NCBI GenBank assembly: GCA_009193035.1
Contig: SWDT01000006.1
Location: 372,001 to 436,000 of the forward strand
Length of the DNA stretch: 64,000 nucleotides
Direction of reading: 5' to 3'
Source of the DNA: Halicephalobus mephisto
Lineage: Eukaryota; Nematoda; Chromadorea; Rhabditida; Panagrolaimidae
Shown here: piece after piece, positions 48,322-59,247 of the stretch
How positions within the stretch are numbered: the stretch's first letter is position 1
How the letters are laid out: each line of letters starts with the position of its first letter
Notes under the pieces: model-generated
The model's database searches: none
Told to the model about the DNA's origin: nothing
What the model saw: the letters and a program-made list of their open reading frames with translations, nothing else
Translations under genes and position numbers: made by a program

Positions 48322-48598
48322 GTTTCTTTTTTTAAAGTATTAATAAATTATTCTTAATCGATCAAAATTAAAAACCAAGTCGTTTGAACTTTGGTCCCGA
48401 CACGAATGATTTTTTAAATCTCACACATCCATAACTAAGGTTACAGTATCTTTGGTGATTTTTCCGAAATAAAATTTATATTTTATTTATTTTATATAAA
48501 AACTTAAAAATTATCCGAAAATTAGTGGAAATTGGATGGAAATAAAGAACAACGTTCGTGTCAGGACCACAATCGACTAACTTGGCGGTTTTCGATAG

Positions 48599-49985
48599 TT
48601 ACAGTAACCCACCGTTTCCGGATCTTTTTCCTCCGAAATCAAAAACGGAATTCTCGAGCCTGTCGAACGCCCGCTTCTTCATGCCGAATCCGAATCCGCT
48701 TTCCTCTATCCGGTCGAAGGCTTTCTTGACTCTCCCGAGATCTTCATCTTCGTCATCATAGTACCGTTTAGACAAGGATCCAAAATCAAAAGGTGAAATG
48801 TCGAGTCTGTCAAAAGCTCTTTTTGACATTTGCCTGGTTTCTCTAAAAATACCCAAACTTAATCCGTAAACGACAAACAAGGCCAGATTTGGAGTCGAAT
48901 TCGTTCACCAAAACACCATTTTCGAAATAACGTCAACTACAAATGAGCAGAATTTGGAGTGTTTTATGGTCTTTGGATAGTGACTAATTGTTTCTTGAAT
49001 ACATTGAGTCATTTTAGTGACGATTTTCTTTGAAAATACAAATTTCGATGAAAATTAACTTTGAAAACAAATTTTCGAAGTCACTATCCAAGTTCTCCTG
49101 CAGAGGAGAAACCAGGATAGTGCCTATTTAAACGATTTTGACAAATTTCCAGTCACTATCTGGAGTAGCTCTGACCTTGGATAGTGTCCGAAAATTGTTT
49201 AAAAATAATCAAAAATAGACACTATCCAGGGGAATTTTGTTAAAATAAAACAATCGGATAGTGTTTTCAGAACGAGGTTTCCAGTCACTATCCAACTACC
49301 TTACTCTGAAAGCATTCTGGATAGTGACTATTAATCGCCAGAAACGGACACTATCCAAATTTTCACTAGAAGAAAAGATGGATAGTGACTAAAAAGATTT
49401 AAAACTTCCTCAAAATGGATACTATCATAATCTAATAAATTTTTAATTTGAACAATGTTTTCATTTTATTAATTTTCATATATTTGCATATTTCTGGAAT
49501 ATTTTTGATAAAACAGGATTGTTTACAATTTGGCGTCTAGTCGACCAGATTCAGGACGGTCGTCATGAAACGTTTCAGAATTTTTAAACAATTTTAAAAT
49601 TAAAAAACATTAAATTTTAAATTTTATTGAAAAAAAAAATTATTTTTTAAATTAAATTTTAAATTTTAAATTTTATTCAACAAAATTATTTTTTAAATTA
49701 AATTTTAAATTTTACACAAAATCACGTCATAAAATTTGAGAAATTAAAATAGAAAATATTTTTGAACTTAATTGAAAATTTTCAAATGTTAGTGAAAATT
49801 GAAAAAAGAGTTAGGTACCCCTACCGTAGTCTTGTGGGGGCTTTTTTGGCAGTTCGGGGTTGTTAATTTTTAAAAACTCACGTAGGAGCGGACATGACTA
49901 AGAAAGCTGGATAGGCATTGACGAAACTAAGGCCGATTTGGGCGGCGATCACGGCGAGGACAACAGCAACGATTGAGGACTTCAT
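48599..49985 (-). CDS. nlp-8: neuropeptide-like precursor, NLP-8/orcokinin type
   Basis: Exons 49985-49882 and 48842-48599 give 115 residues. Signal peptide (MKSSIVAVVLAVIAAQIG). The second exon carries three AFDR peptides separated by dibasic sites: KR-AFDRLDISPFDFGSLS-KR, KK-AFDRIEESGFGFGM-KKR and AFDRLENSVFDFGG-KR. C. elegans NLP-8 releases AFDR-type peptides, and related NLP-14/15 peptides are orcokinin-like. The third peptide ends Gly before KR, so amidation is possible. A DDEDEDL spacer is acidic. The ATG is one base after GCTTCAG (AG 49988-49987). The 1,039-base intron holds the largest GGATAGTGACT array. Confidence 0.85.
48960..49440. repeat. alternating inverted motif array C
   Basis: In the nlp-8 intron. 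Motif starts with orientation: 48975+, 49079-, 49115+, 49151-, 49179+, 49218-, 49256+, 49283-, 49319+, 49347-, 49380+, 49417-. Plus form GGATAGTGACT or GGATAGTGTCC, minus form AGTCACTATCC or GGACACTATCC. Between the motifs the sequence is not conserved. Confidence 0.9.
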
Positions 49986-50223
49986 TCTGAAGCAAGGCAA
50001 CGTTCGTCGAGAGACGCAGAAGCGCCTCTTTTCTTCAAAATCAGTATTAATGACGAAACCTCGAAATTAAACAAAAATGTCCGAAAACTGAACGGGGGCA
50101 AGGATACGTCACAGACGGAAGCGCGTGGATTTTCCTCGAGGGGCAGTCCAATGAATTTTTTAATTTCCGTAAAATTGAGCAAATAAACTCAGTGATTCTG
50201 TCTGGAAAGATTGAATTTAGGAA

Positions 50224-50442
50224 ATGACACTTTTGATTTCAGTTTTGTTTTCAAAAGTTGTTTCAGAAGGAAATTGGCAAGTAAACGAAAGAGTTCAAAG
50301 TACAGTAACTTTGTTTTTGACAAAACTCGTCTTTGGGGAAATGAGTACATTTCCAGATGAAACTTCTTCCGCAAAATTTAATTCCAATTTTATTATCCAA
50401 GGTCCTGGAGCGAAAATTATTCCAAACATCTTCGGAAAATAA
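50224..50442 (+). CDS. candidate small secreted peptide, 72 residues
   Basis: Single-exon ORF. ATG at 50224 is three bases after ATTTAG (a possible trans-splice acceptor), and AATAAA follows the stop at about 50455. A short hydrophobic start (MTLLISVLFSKVVSEG) and a Gly/Lys-containing end (GPGAKIIPNIFGK) would suit a secreted peptide. No family recognised. A minus-strand ORF overlaps it, so chance is possible. Confidence 0.3.
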   Translation: MTLLISVLFSKVVSEGNWQVNERVQSTVTLFLTKLVFGEMSTFPDETSSAKFNSNFIIQGPGAKIIPNIFGK

Positions 50443-50604
50443 TTTTTTTCTCAGAATAAATTTCAACTTTTAGATTACCGTAGATTTCAAGAATCCAGTC
50501 AACAGTAATTTCGTAAGAATTAAATTAGTTACTGTATTTTCATGGAACAAAATATTCAAAAAATAAGACAAAAATTAAGTCTAAATTCAACAACGGATAT
50601 GGCT

Positions 50605-50855
50605 ATACGGTAAAAGTACGGTAGAAATACGGTAAAAGTATGGTAAAAGTACAGTAGAAGTACAGTAAAAGTACAGTAGAAGTATGATAGAAATACAGTA
50701 AAAGTATGGTAAAAATACAATAAAAGTACGGTAGAAGTACGGTAAAAATACGGTAAAAATACAGTAGAAACACAGTAAAGTACGGTAGAAGTAAGATAAA
50801 AGTACAGTAGAAATACGGTAAAAATACAGTAAAGTACGGTAGAAGTACAGAGAAT
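50605..50855. repeat. GTACGGTAGAA microsatellite
   Basis: About twenty units of AGTACGGTAGAA / AGTACAGTAAAA, 11-12 bases each. Confidence 0.9.
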
Positions 50856-52089
50856 CATTAATTTGTGCCGAAACGAACTTCCGAAAAAATAAAATAATCA
50901 GAAATTGTATGTTAACCAAAAAATAAGAAACAGTTGAACAGGTAACATGGCGAATGACAAAATTACGGAGAAAAAGTAGAAAATTAAATTATTTATAAAG
51001 TACATGAAGCGAAGAAAAAAATCAAAACTAAAGAAAAATTTTTTTTAAATAAAAAAATGGAAAATTTAAAATATAAATTTTTAATTATGATTTTTAATTT
51101 TCGTTTTGAGACTTTTTAATTTTCAATAAAAACTAATAAATTTTACGATTCCCTTGGCGTTGTGTCCAAAACGCTAAAATAAAATTCAAACTTTCGTGGT
51201 GGGAGTTTTGGGAAGTTATTTACAGTATGGCCGAGGGTTTCCTAAAATCCGCAAGTACTGTAGTGGCATTTATCCTCAACTTACAGTAATCCTTTTAAGA
51301 ACCAAAGGAGCCTGAGTGACTAACTTACAACTCGTCAGGAAGTCCAAAAATGGAAAACTTGTCAGTTAAAGGGGGCGAGACTTTTTTCATTAAATTAGGA
51401 GGTACCAGGGTATCCGAGTCATCAAAATAAAGTCCATTAATTCTACAACCAAAGCAAAAATTAAATTATAGCGCTCGATATCAAAAAACATTTTTTAATG
51501 TCTCACAGATTACAAGTAAAAATTTTAATAAATTTACAAAAAATTGAAATTCAAAAAATTCAAAATTTATGAAAAATTTTAAAAAATAAAAAATAAATTA
51601 AAAAAAATTAAAAAATTTCAAAAATATTTCAAAAAAATTTAAAATTTCTTTAAAAAATTAAAAAATATTTTTAAAAAATTTAAAATTAATTTTAAAAATT
51701 TAAAAATTTTTATAGATATTTAAAAAAATCGAAAAATTTTCAAAAATATTTTTAAAAAATTTAAAAATTTTTAGAAATTTAAATAAAAATTTGGAAATTT
51801 TTGACATTTATGGAAAAAAATTAAATATAAAATTCAAATTTCTACGTGAGCAGACAAAGTTTAAATTTAATTCAGACGTAATCGGTTTTTATTGTTTCGA
51901 AAATGGTCATCTGGTCCACTGGAATTTTATAGGTTTTAAATATCGATAAAATAAAAGTGTGATAAAACCGGAGTCGTTGTAATGGTGGGTGGGCCGTTTG
52001 TTTTTTAATGTTTCGTGGTTATTTTTAGGCTTCCAAGCAAATAGGGAGTACTGTACAGCAAACATACTGTAAAAAAACTAAAAAAATAA

Positions 52090-52265
52090 CAATTTTAAAA
52101 AATTTTCGTCTCAGGACCAATTTACGAAATTTTTAATGTTTTCGCGCTGGGACCAATTTATGAAATTTTCGATGTTTTCGCGCTGGGACCAATTTATGAA
52201 ATTTTTAATGTTTTCGTGCTGGGACCAATTTACGAAATTTTCGATGTTTTTGTGCCAGGACTTTT
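52090..52265. repeat. 36-bp tandem repeat with GGGACCAATTT
   Basis: Four to five units of CGCGCTGGGACCAATTTATG followed by AAATTTTTAATGTTTT. A related isolated copy lies at about 52385. The core resembles the inverse of the dispersed GGTCCCGACACGAA motif. Confidence 0.85.
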
Positions 52266-52599
52266 TACATAAATGAAAATTAGATTTTTCATGATTTTTA
52301 AAATAAATTAACTTCCATTAGACTGGATTTAAAGGATAATTGAATCAAAGTAAGAGGTAGTTGAAAAACAACGTTTTTAAAATTTTCGTGTCGGGACCAA
52401 TTTGGAGAACTTTTGGTGTTTTCGCGTTAACACTATTTATACTAATAAAATTCCCTTTTTTACTATTTTTAAAAGAAACGTAAAACTGACTCGATTTGAA
52501 AACTATTTTAATCACGGAGTAAAAAATACCCAAAAAATTTTCTTTGACGAAACGAAAATAACAGCTGGTGTTTTTTAACAAAAATCAGCTGTTCTGTGA

Positions 52600-52950
52600 T
52601 AAATAATATTAAAAATATTTTATAAAGGAGACAAATAATGTCAAAAAGATTATATATATGAGGTAAATATTTAAAAAATCAGGTAAATAATGTCAAAAAT
52701 GTTTTATAAATGAGGTAAATATTTAAAAAATCAGGTAAATAATATCAAAAATATTATATATATGAGGTAAATAGTATCAAAAATATCTTACAAGTCTGGT
52801 AAATAATGTCAAAAATATTTTAAAAATGAGGTAAATAGTGTTAAAAATATTTTGTAAATGAGGTAAATAATGTCAAAAATATTTTAAAAATGAGGCAAAT
52901 ATTTTATAAATGAGGTAAATAGTGTTAAAAATATTTTGTAAATGAGGTAA
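52600..52950. repeat. ~34-bp tandem repeat
   Basis: About ten units of ATGAGGTAAATAATGTCAAA plus AATATTTTATAA. Confidence 0.9.
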
Positions 52951-53389
52951 ATAGTGACTACATCAGGTCCGCCTCCGTGATTTCGTAATTCTCGAGGAAG
53001 GATGGGCCTTGGACGGAGGTGCTCGAGGTCGAATTCGGCACTTTGCAAAATAGGTCCTTGTTTGGTGTTTAAAAATAGAATTTTATAAATAAAAGGACAC
53101 AAGATTTCGAAATCGTCTGAATTTTAATCGTTTAAAATTTAATTTAAATTATAAAATTATTTTTTTAAAATTATCTTTATTTTAAAAAATCCGACACGAA
53201 AAAATCGGAAAAATTATTTTTCAAATAAAACTAAAAATAAAAATAAAATTTCAATGCAAATTTCTCCTTTGGGGAATTTTTACAAAGTCCAGAGGACATC
53301 TCGAGCTTCCGAACGCTTAATTTAAAATTTGAAATAAGACGGAAAAAAATTAATTTTTTATATAAAAATTTCGACAGGAAACAGATTAC

Positions 53390-53800
53390 TGTAGAAAATC
53401 CTAAAATAAGTTTTTCGAATTTTGGATTTTATATTTTTATAAAAAAATTCTAATAAATTACTGTAGAAAATCCTAAAATAAGTTCCTTCAAATTTTGGAT
53501 TTTATATTTTATAAAAAAATTCCAATGGGTTACTGTAGAAAATCCTAAAATAAATTCCTCCAAATTTTGGATTTTATGTTTATAAAAAAATTCTAATAAA
53601 TTACTGTAAAAAATCTAAATTAACTTTATAAATTTTTGGATTTATAGATGTTTTTATTAAAAAAACGGATTACTGTAGAAAATCCTAAAATAAGTTTCTT
53701 CAATTTTCAGATTTTATATTTTTATAAAAAATGGACTACTGTAAAAATCCTCAGTTTTTTAGTTTTATATTTTTATAAAAAAATTTTAAAATTGAATTAA
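53390..53800. repeat. ~75-80 bp tandem repeat with TTACTGTAGAAAATCC
   Basis: Five to six units starting with TTACTGTAGAAAATCCTAAA and containing TTTTGGATTTTATATTTTTA. Confidence 0.85.
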
Positions 53801-54689
53801 TGTAGAAATGCTTAAACAAATTCTACAAATTTCGGATTTACAGATAGTTTTTACAAGAGATTAAATTTTTAAAAACGAAATTGGTTTGGAATTTATAAAC
53901 ATTAAAATGGGATGATATCATGGAAGATTAGAAAACATCAAGAGATTAACAAGGATTTCAAGTTCAAAACTTCGGAAAAACGTTGGATTAAAAAAATTTG
54001 ATTCATAAAATTCGTCGAAAACAGGAAAAGGAGATTTAAGTGGCATCTGGGTCTTGACGCAAAAATTCGGACTTCTTCGAAGATAAGTTGTCTCGAACTT
54101 GACAAGGATGCCGACGGAAAGTTGTCAACCCACTCGTCCTTCTGATCTCGGCCTAGCTCAACGCTTTAATGAGTAAAAGTTTTATATAAAACAAACAATG
54201 ACGTCATTTCTTCGCTTTCGTTTTTTCCATTTAAGAGGGATTTGAAAAAGCAACTTAGCAGATTCAAGACCCACCAGTGTCCTAAGTGAGGTCAGCCAGG
54301 CCCGCAGGGAATTCAAGTGTTCTTCTTCGAAAAATACGATATACAGTGACTAAACCAAAAAAAAACGAAATCCGACGAATTCTGACGTGAAAAAATAAAA
54401 AATATTTAATTTTTATTTGATCTGGAAATTTTCCATTTTCATGTCAAAGCTAATTTGATTCTTTTTTAATTTTTTCATTCAAAATCATAGAAATTTATTT
54501 TTTGAATAAAAAAGATGGATTTGAATAAAAGTCATTTTTGACACAAAATGGACTTGTGTGGGAACTCGAAAATGACGTAAATTCCTCGAAAAAGATTAAA
54601 AACTTCAAAAATAAATTCAAAATAATCACGTTTGTTTAAAAATTAAAAATAAATTTTTTAATAGAATTATTTCGGAAGGAATTTTTGTT

Positions 54690-55090
54690 TTTCAAAGTTA
54701 CAGTAACCTAGGTGACGATTTCGGTTTTACGTGGGTGCCATTTTTAATCACTTGCATATCATTAAAATCAAAAACGAATTTTTCATGAAGTTGTCTCGAC
54801 GCGAATGTCCAGCAGTTACAGTAACCTAGGTGACGATTTCGGTTTTGCTTGAGGATTTTCCGCAATCCTACACGATTTCACAAATGTGTAAAAAAATAAA
54901 AAATAAAATCATCTCGATGCGAATTTTCAGAAACTACAGTAACTCAGATGACGATTCTGATTTTATTCGGAAGTTATTTCGTAATCAGCTGTGCATTGTA
55001 AAAGTAAAAAGTGAAATTATCCCGACACGATTTTTTCCAAAGTTACAGTAACCAAAGTGACGATTTTTGTCTTGAGGGTCATTCCGTAAT
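54690..55090. repeat. ~115-bp tandem repeat with CAGTAACCTAGGTGACGATT
   Basis: Four units near 54697, 54818, 54935 and 55042. Each has TTACAGTAACC, GTGACGATTT and a following TCTCGA(C/T)(G/A)CGAAT-type block, related to the dispersed CGACACGAA motif. Confidence 0.85.
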
Positions 55091-55919
55091 TTCACAGTTC
55101 CATAATCAATTAAATTACAAAAGTCAAAAATGAACTTTTTTGAACATTATCTCGAAACCAATTTTCAGAATTTTTTAAAAACTATTATATTCAATTTTTT
55201 AAACTCGGAAATAAAAATATAAATTATTAAAAATAAAAAACATGTACTTTTGGATCTTGATGGAAGTTTCGATCAAAATCGAAAATATTTATTAATTAAT
55301 AATTTTTTTAAAAATAACGAAAATATGAAAATTGAAAATATTTATTAATTAATAATTTTTTTAAAAATAACGAAAATATGATAATCGAAAATTAACCAAA
55401 ACAGAAACGATTACGGTAAAAGTAACTTTCAAAACTACTTATTGTTTACTTTGTAACTTACTAGAATCGATTACTTTCGCAGACAGACTTCTACAGTAAT
55501 AAAAAATAGAATTCCACGTCAGAGATCCGGCAGCTGGTCGTCTGATTTCACGCCTTCATTTTCGAAAACGCCCGAGTTCAGATGTTCAATTTCCGAAAAT
55601 GCCATTTCGAAATTAAATATATTTTTACACTTATGTAACTAATTTTCCGAAAAAACACCGGAATTTTCGGGATTATCCAGGTACAAAAAGGCTTCGACAA
55701 ATTTGTTTCATATTCGAAAATTTTAAGAGTTTTAATTTCGTACATAGTTAGTCTCAAAAGACCGTTTCGACAAAAGACACCTTCCCTCCGGGCCTAGTCA
55801 CCGTCCGAAGACACAACCCCATTCTCTAATTGGATACGACGCTAAACCGTCTGCTTCTGTCCTTATCCAAACTACAATCACAAAAGGAACCATTAAGATA
55901 ATGACAAAGAATTGAGCCC

Positions 55920-56165
55920 CAAAAGTAGACACTATCCAATTCCCGCTGAAAAGTCTAATTCGGATAGTGACTGAATTTACGGTAAAGTTTTCATTTTAGT
56001 CACTATCCAAATAGCTTCAGCGGAAATTGCTAGAATAGTGACTGCAAAGAAAAACTTTAATAATCAAAAGTAGACACTATCAAGACGACCTCTAGTGGGA
56101 GAACTATTTGGATAGTGACTGAAAGACAGGATGAATTCGTTTTTCTAGTCACTATCCTGAGTGAT
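55920..56165. repeat. alternating inverted motif array D (intergenic)
   Basis: Motif starts near 55928-, 55962+, 55998-, 56033+, 56083-, 56110+ and 56147-, using GACACTATCC, GGATAGTGACT and AGTCACTATCC. The only one of the five arrays outside a called gene. Confidence 0.85.
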
Positions 56166-56422
56166 ATAAAAGTGAAAAAATTTTTTAAATATTTTTAATT
56201 TGGGAATTTTAACTAAAAATGTGATTTAAAAATCACTTTTATTCAACCATATACAGTAATCCTAGACTTCATGTCAACAAGTTAATCAAGAGTAAAAGTA
56301 ACTTTTGGACTGTAAACTTTACAACTTCGGACGGGAATTACCCGAAATATTTTCGTTACGAAAGTTACTTAATCCATGATCCACTTACTAATGCCACTGA
56401 AAACATCCAAAAATCCCCAAAA

Positions 56423-56713
56423 TGACCATCTCCGAAATTGGACACGGATCATTTATATTCTGCTCCGTTGTCCAGACGAGTAAGTAATTAAGTTCAACCC
56501 ACTTTGTACACCCTCTGGAAATGAAAAATGACATGTTGACCTTATCTGTTTCCTCGAGCATCCTTTACATGGATGACTTGGAGGTCATCCGGAGATCATA
56601 AAGTTCAAATTTCCCGAAAATATTCCTCTGAACTAATCCTAACCTTTTCGACGGAGAAAAGTTACAAATTACACGTTCGAAATAATTTCTTGTTTACAAT
56701 CCAAACCACGTAA
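56423..56713 (+). CDS. candidate small two-exon protein, 70 residues
   Basis: Exons 56423-56480 (donor GTAAGT) and 56559-56713 join in phase 1. The second exon reads as alternating polar/hydrophobic strands (HKVQISRKY, ELILTF, YKLHV, FLFTIQTT). The acceptor (CCTCGAG) is weak and no family is recognised; may be chance. Confidence 0.22.
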
Positions 56714-57059
56714 TCTCGACATATGGGAAATAAACTAGATTAATGCTTAGATAAATTTATTTTGCGGAAACAAAATGCGAGCTTTGACCAATTCGAAAAG
56801 AGACAAATGCCAAATTTAGAAAAACGTAAAAAAGTGAGCATTAATGAATTAAATTTTCGTAATTATGTAAAAGCGCAAAGTCAAGCAGATGTCAAAATGA
56901 TTAAAAAAGTAAAGTTACTCGGGCGTAAACAGATCAACGTAAATTAAAATAAATTTTTCTACAGTATGTGGGCGAATGAGCATTTTCCGCTTGTTTTGAG
57001 GACAACATAACCTCATGGCGGAAGTTCTGGGAACTTGGTAAAAGAGTAATAGATAATTT

Positions 57060-57350
57060 CTTCACTATATGAAAGTTAAAATTCATATATAAAAATCTAA
57101 AATTCATATATGAAAACAACAAATTTATATATAGAAACTAAAAACTATATATAAAAACAAAAAACCAATAAATAAAAACCAAAATTCATATATGAAAATT
57201 AGAATTCATATATAAAAATTTAAAATTCATATATGAAAACAACAAATTTATATATAGAAACTAAAAACTATATATAAAAACAAAAAACAAATAAATAAAA
57301 ATCAAATTTGATATATGAAAATTAAAATTAATATATAAATTTGGTAAAAG
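57060..57350. repeat. TATATGAAAAT tandem repeat
   Basis: Units of AAAATTCATATATGAAAA with a higher-order duplication of about 110 bases (57077-57170 against 57190-57300). Confidence 0.8.
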
Positions 57351-57589
57351 AATGATATCCTAAGAATACTTGCGAAATATGTTTCAAAACGACCAAACTA
57401 CGTCGATCACAGTTTTGCATAAATCAAAATCTGAATTTCCGTCACCTGGTCTGGACTTATTGTATGAGGCAGAATACCATATGAAATCATAGGCTATATT
57501 TCTAGAAAGTCATTAGAACTCATTACTTATTTAAAGACAAATTAGAAATTTCGTCGTTTTCAGAAAACAGAACGCTGACCTCCCGGCTT

Positions 57590-57910
57590 GAAGCACAGTC
57601 GGCGTTGTCCTCTATTGGGACAGAAACTACACTAGAGAGGACCTGAAAAGATAGCCTGAATATCAGGGATTGTAGAATACTGTAGGACTTGAGTGAAGTT
57701 CTTTGTTGTTATGCATAGGAACGTTATGCAGATGTTGGAACAGCAACTACACTAGAGAGGACCTGGAAAAATACCCTGAATATCAGGGACTATGGGGTAC
57801 TGTAGGACAAGAGTGAGACATTCGGTTGTCTTCTGTGAGAATTATATAATAATTGTCGTCTGTCTTATTAGTGAGTAAAGATTAGCAACATACTTCCTGT
57901 TTCTATCCTA
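57590..57910 (+). mobile_element. foldback-element arm, duplicated core
   Basis: Two tandem copies of ACTAGAGAGGACCTG ... CCTGAATATCAGGGA ... TACTGTAGGAC (57625-57690 and 57745-57820), then TCTGTCTTATTAGTGAGTAA and TATCCTAACATCC. Matches both arms of the 22485-23645 element and supplies the uninterrupted version of its right arm. Confidence 0.7.
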
Positions 57911-58584
57911 ACATCCTCGTTAATTTCCGAAGGTTGGTAAACCAGTGACGAAAGAAATGCAAATTATCTCGCAAAATACAATTACCGATTTCATTCATGC
58001 ACGATCACTGGCCAGAGGCATTCCTCCCGGTGAACCCGACGTCAGTTGACGAAATGCAATTAATCTGTTTACTCAAGTTAAAGCCGTAAATTCAATTCTT
58101 TCGTGTTTTTTATAGAGTTATGGGTCCCAGAACGAAAATAAACGACGTAAAAGTTCCAAAAGTACAACTTTGGGAAGACAGGTGCAGGAAGTTACATCGA
58201 ATTCCATCATAGATTTATAGAACTTTTGACAGTTTCTATTTTTGCAAAATGTCTACGTAATCAGAACGGTCAGTAAAGATTGCCAGAGGCAACGCCACAA
58301 TTAGGAAGTCTCTGCAAAGGGCGACCGAATTATGCCGATGAATCCTTGTTTTTTATGTGGAAAAATATTTTTCCAGGATAAGCCCGAAGTTCCGCAAGTA
58401 CGTTTATGAATAAAGAAAACAAGGAATGACGACAGAATTGAATAATCTAAGCAAAAATAAAAACAATCAAATTGCAGTGTTCTGAATCCGGAGCTGAAAA
58501 CTCATCAATCCTAAATTGACAACAAAAATTCTTATATAAAAAATTCAACAACGACAAGTACGCAAGATCATCAGGAACCTTTGA

Positions 58585-58652
58585 AGAAATCTTCTTCTTT
58601 TTCTTCTTCTTCTTCTTCTTCTTCTTCTTCTTCTTCTTCTTCTTCTTCTTCT

Positions 58653-58683
<31 letters not shown>

Positions 58684-58690
58684 CTTCTTG
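58585..58690. repeat. TTC trinucleotide tract
   Basis: About 100 bases of nearly pure TTC with a few TTT interruptions. The long poly-Lys frame on the opposite strand is not a gene. Confidence 0.95.
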
Positions 58691-59247
58691 AGCATTTGTC
58701 CCGTCTATCGCAGGGTTCGCTTTACAATATCAAACGATACAATTACAAACATAAGATACTAGGAAACTAAACACCTAATTCCTTGCGCCATCGTAGCGCG
58801 ATATCCACTGATGTGACGTCCTAGGAGCCTTTGAAGAAACAAACAGTAAAAAAATTAAGTTTTAAATCTTAAACTTCAAATTTTATATGGAATCAGAAAT
58901 GTTGAAATCCCGTCAATTGGAAGCACGATTTTCCAACTTTAGTCTTGACACGATCAAGGGCCGCCGATTCCGACAGTACGGCCGGTCAACCCGCTTTGTT
59001 TCGGAATTTTCTTTTATCTTCTTAAATCCCCTGATTTTCCTCTTTATTTTTATATATTTCCTAATATTATTCAAATCTCCATCACTCCTACTTCCTGATA
59101 TTCCGGAATTTTATATGGTAATCTTTTTTCTGAGAACGGTATTTTCTAGGGAAGCATTATGAAATGCACTGGTAATTCTAAGCACTTTTGTGTTCTGCTT
59201 TCGTCTGCTTCTAAATTCACATTGCTGTTTGATTTCCGTGTTTTCAG

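Larger units (their letters stand above)
50856..56422. other. large AT-rich repeat-dominated intergenic region
   Basis: No gene I can support. A short GC-richer block at 52960-53060 is open on the minus strand (LRPRPILPRELRNHGGGPD) but has no splice context. The rest is AT-rich sequence with the tandem repeats listed separately. Confidence 0.4.
56714..59247. other. repeat-dominated intergenic region
   Basis: Contains TATATGAAAA repeats (57060-57350), a foldback-element arm (57590-57910) and a TTC tract (58585-58690). A possible short 5' exon with ATGAAATGCACTG before a GTAATT donor (59160-59172) belongs, if real, to the next gene. Confidence 0.45.

Noticed and set aside
50556..50919. Overlapping minus ORFs rich in YFYRTSTVLL
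   Set aside because: Translations of the GTACGGTAGAA microsatellite.
58447..58695. Long poly-Lys ORF on the minus strand
   Set aside because: Pure translation of the TTC tract; no splice sites or start context.
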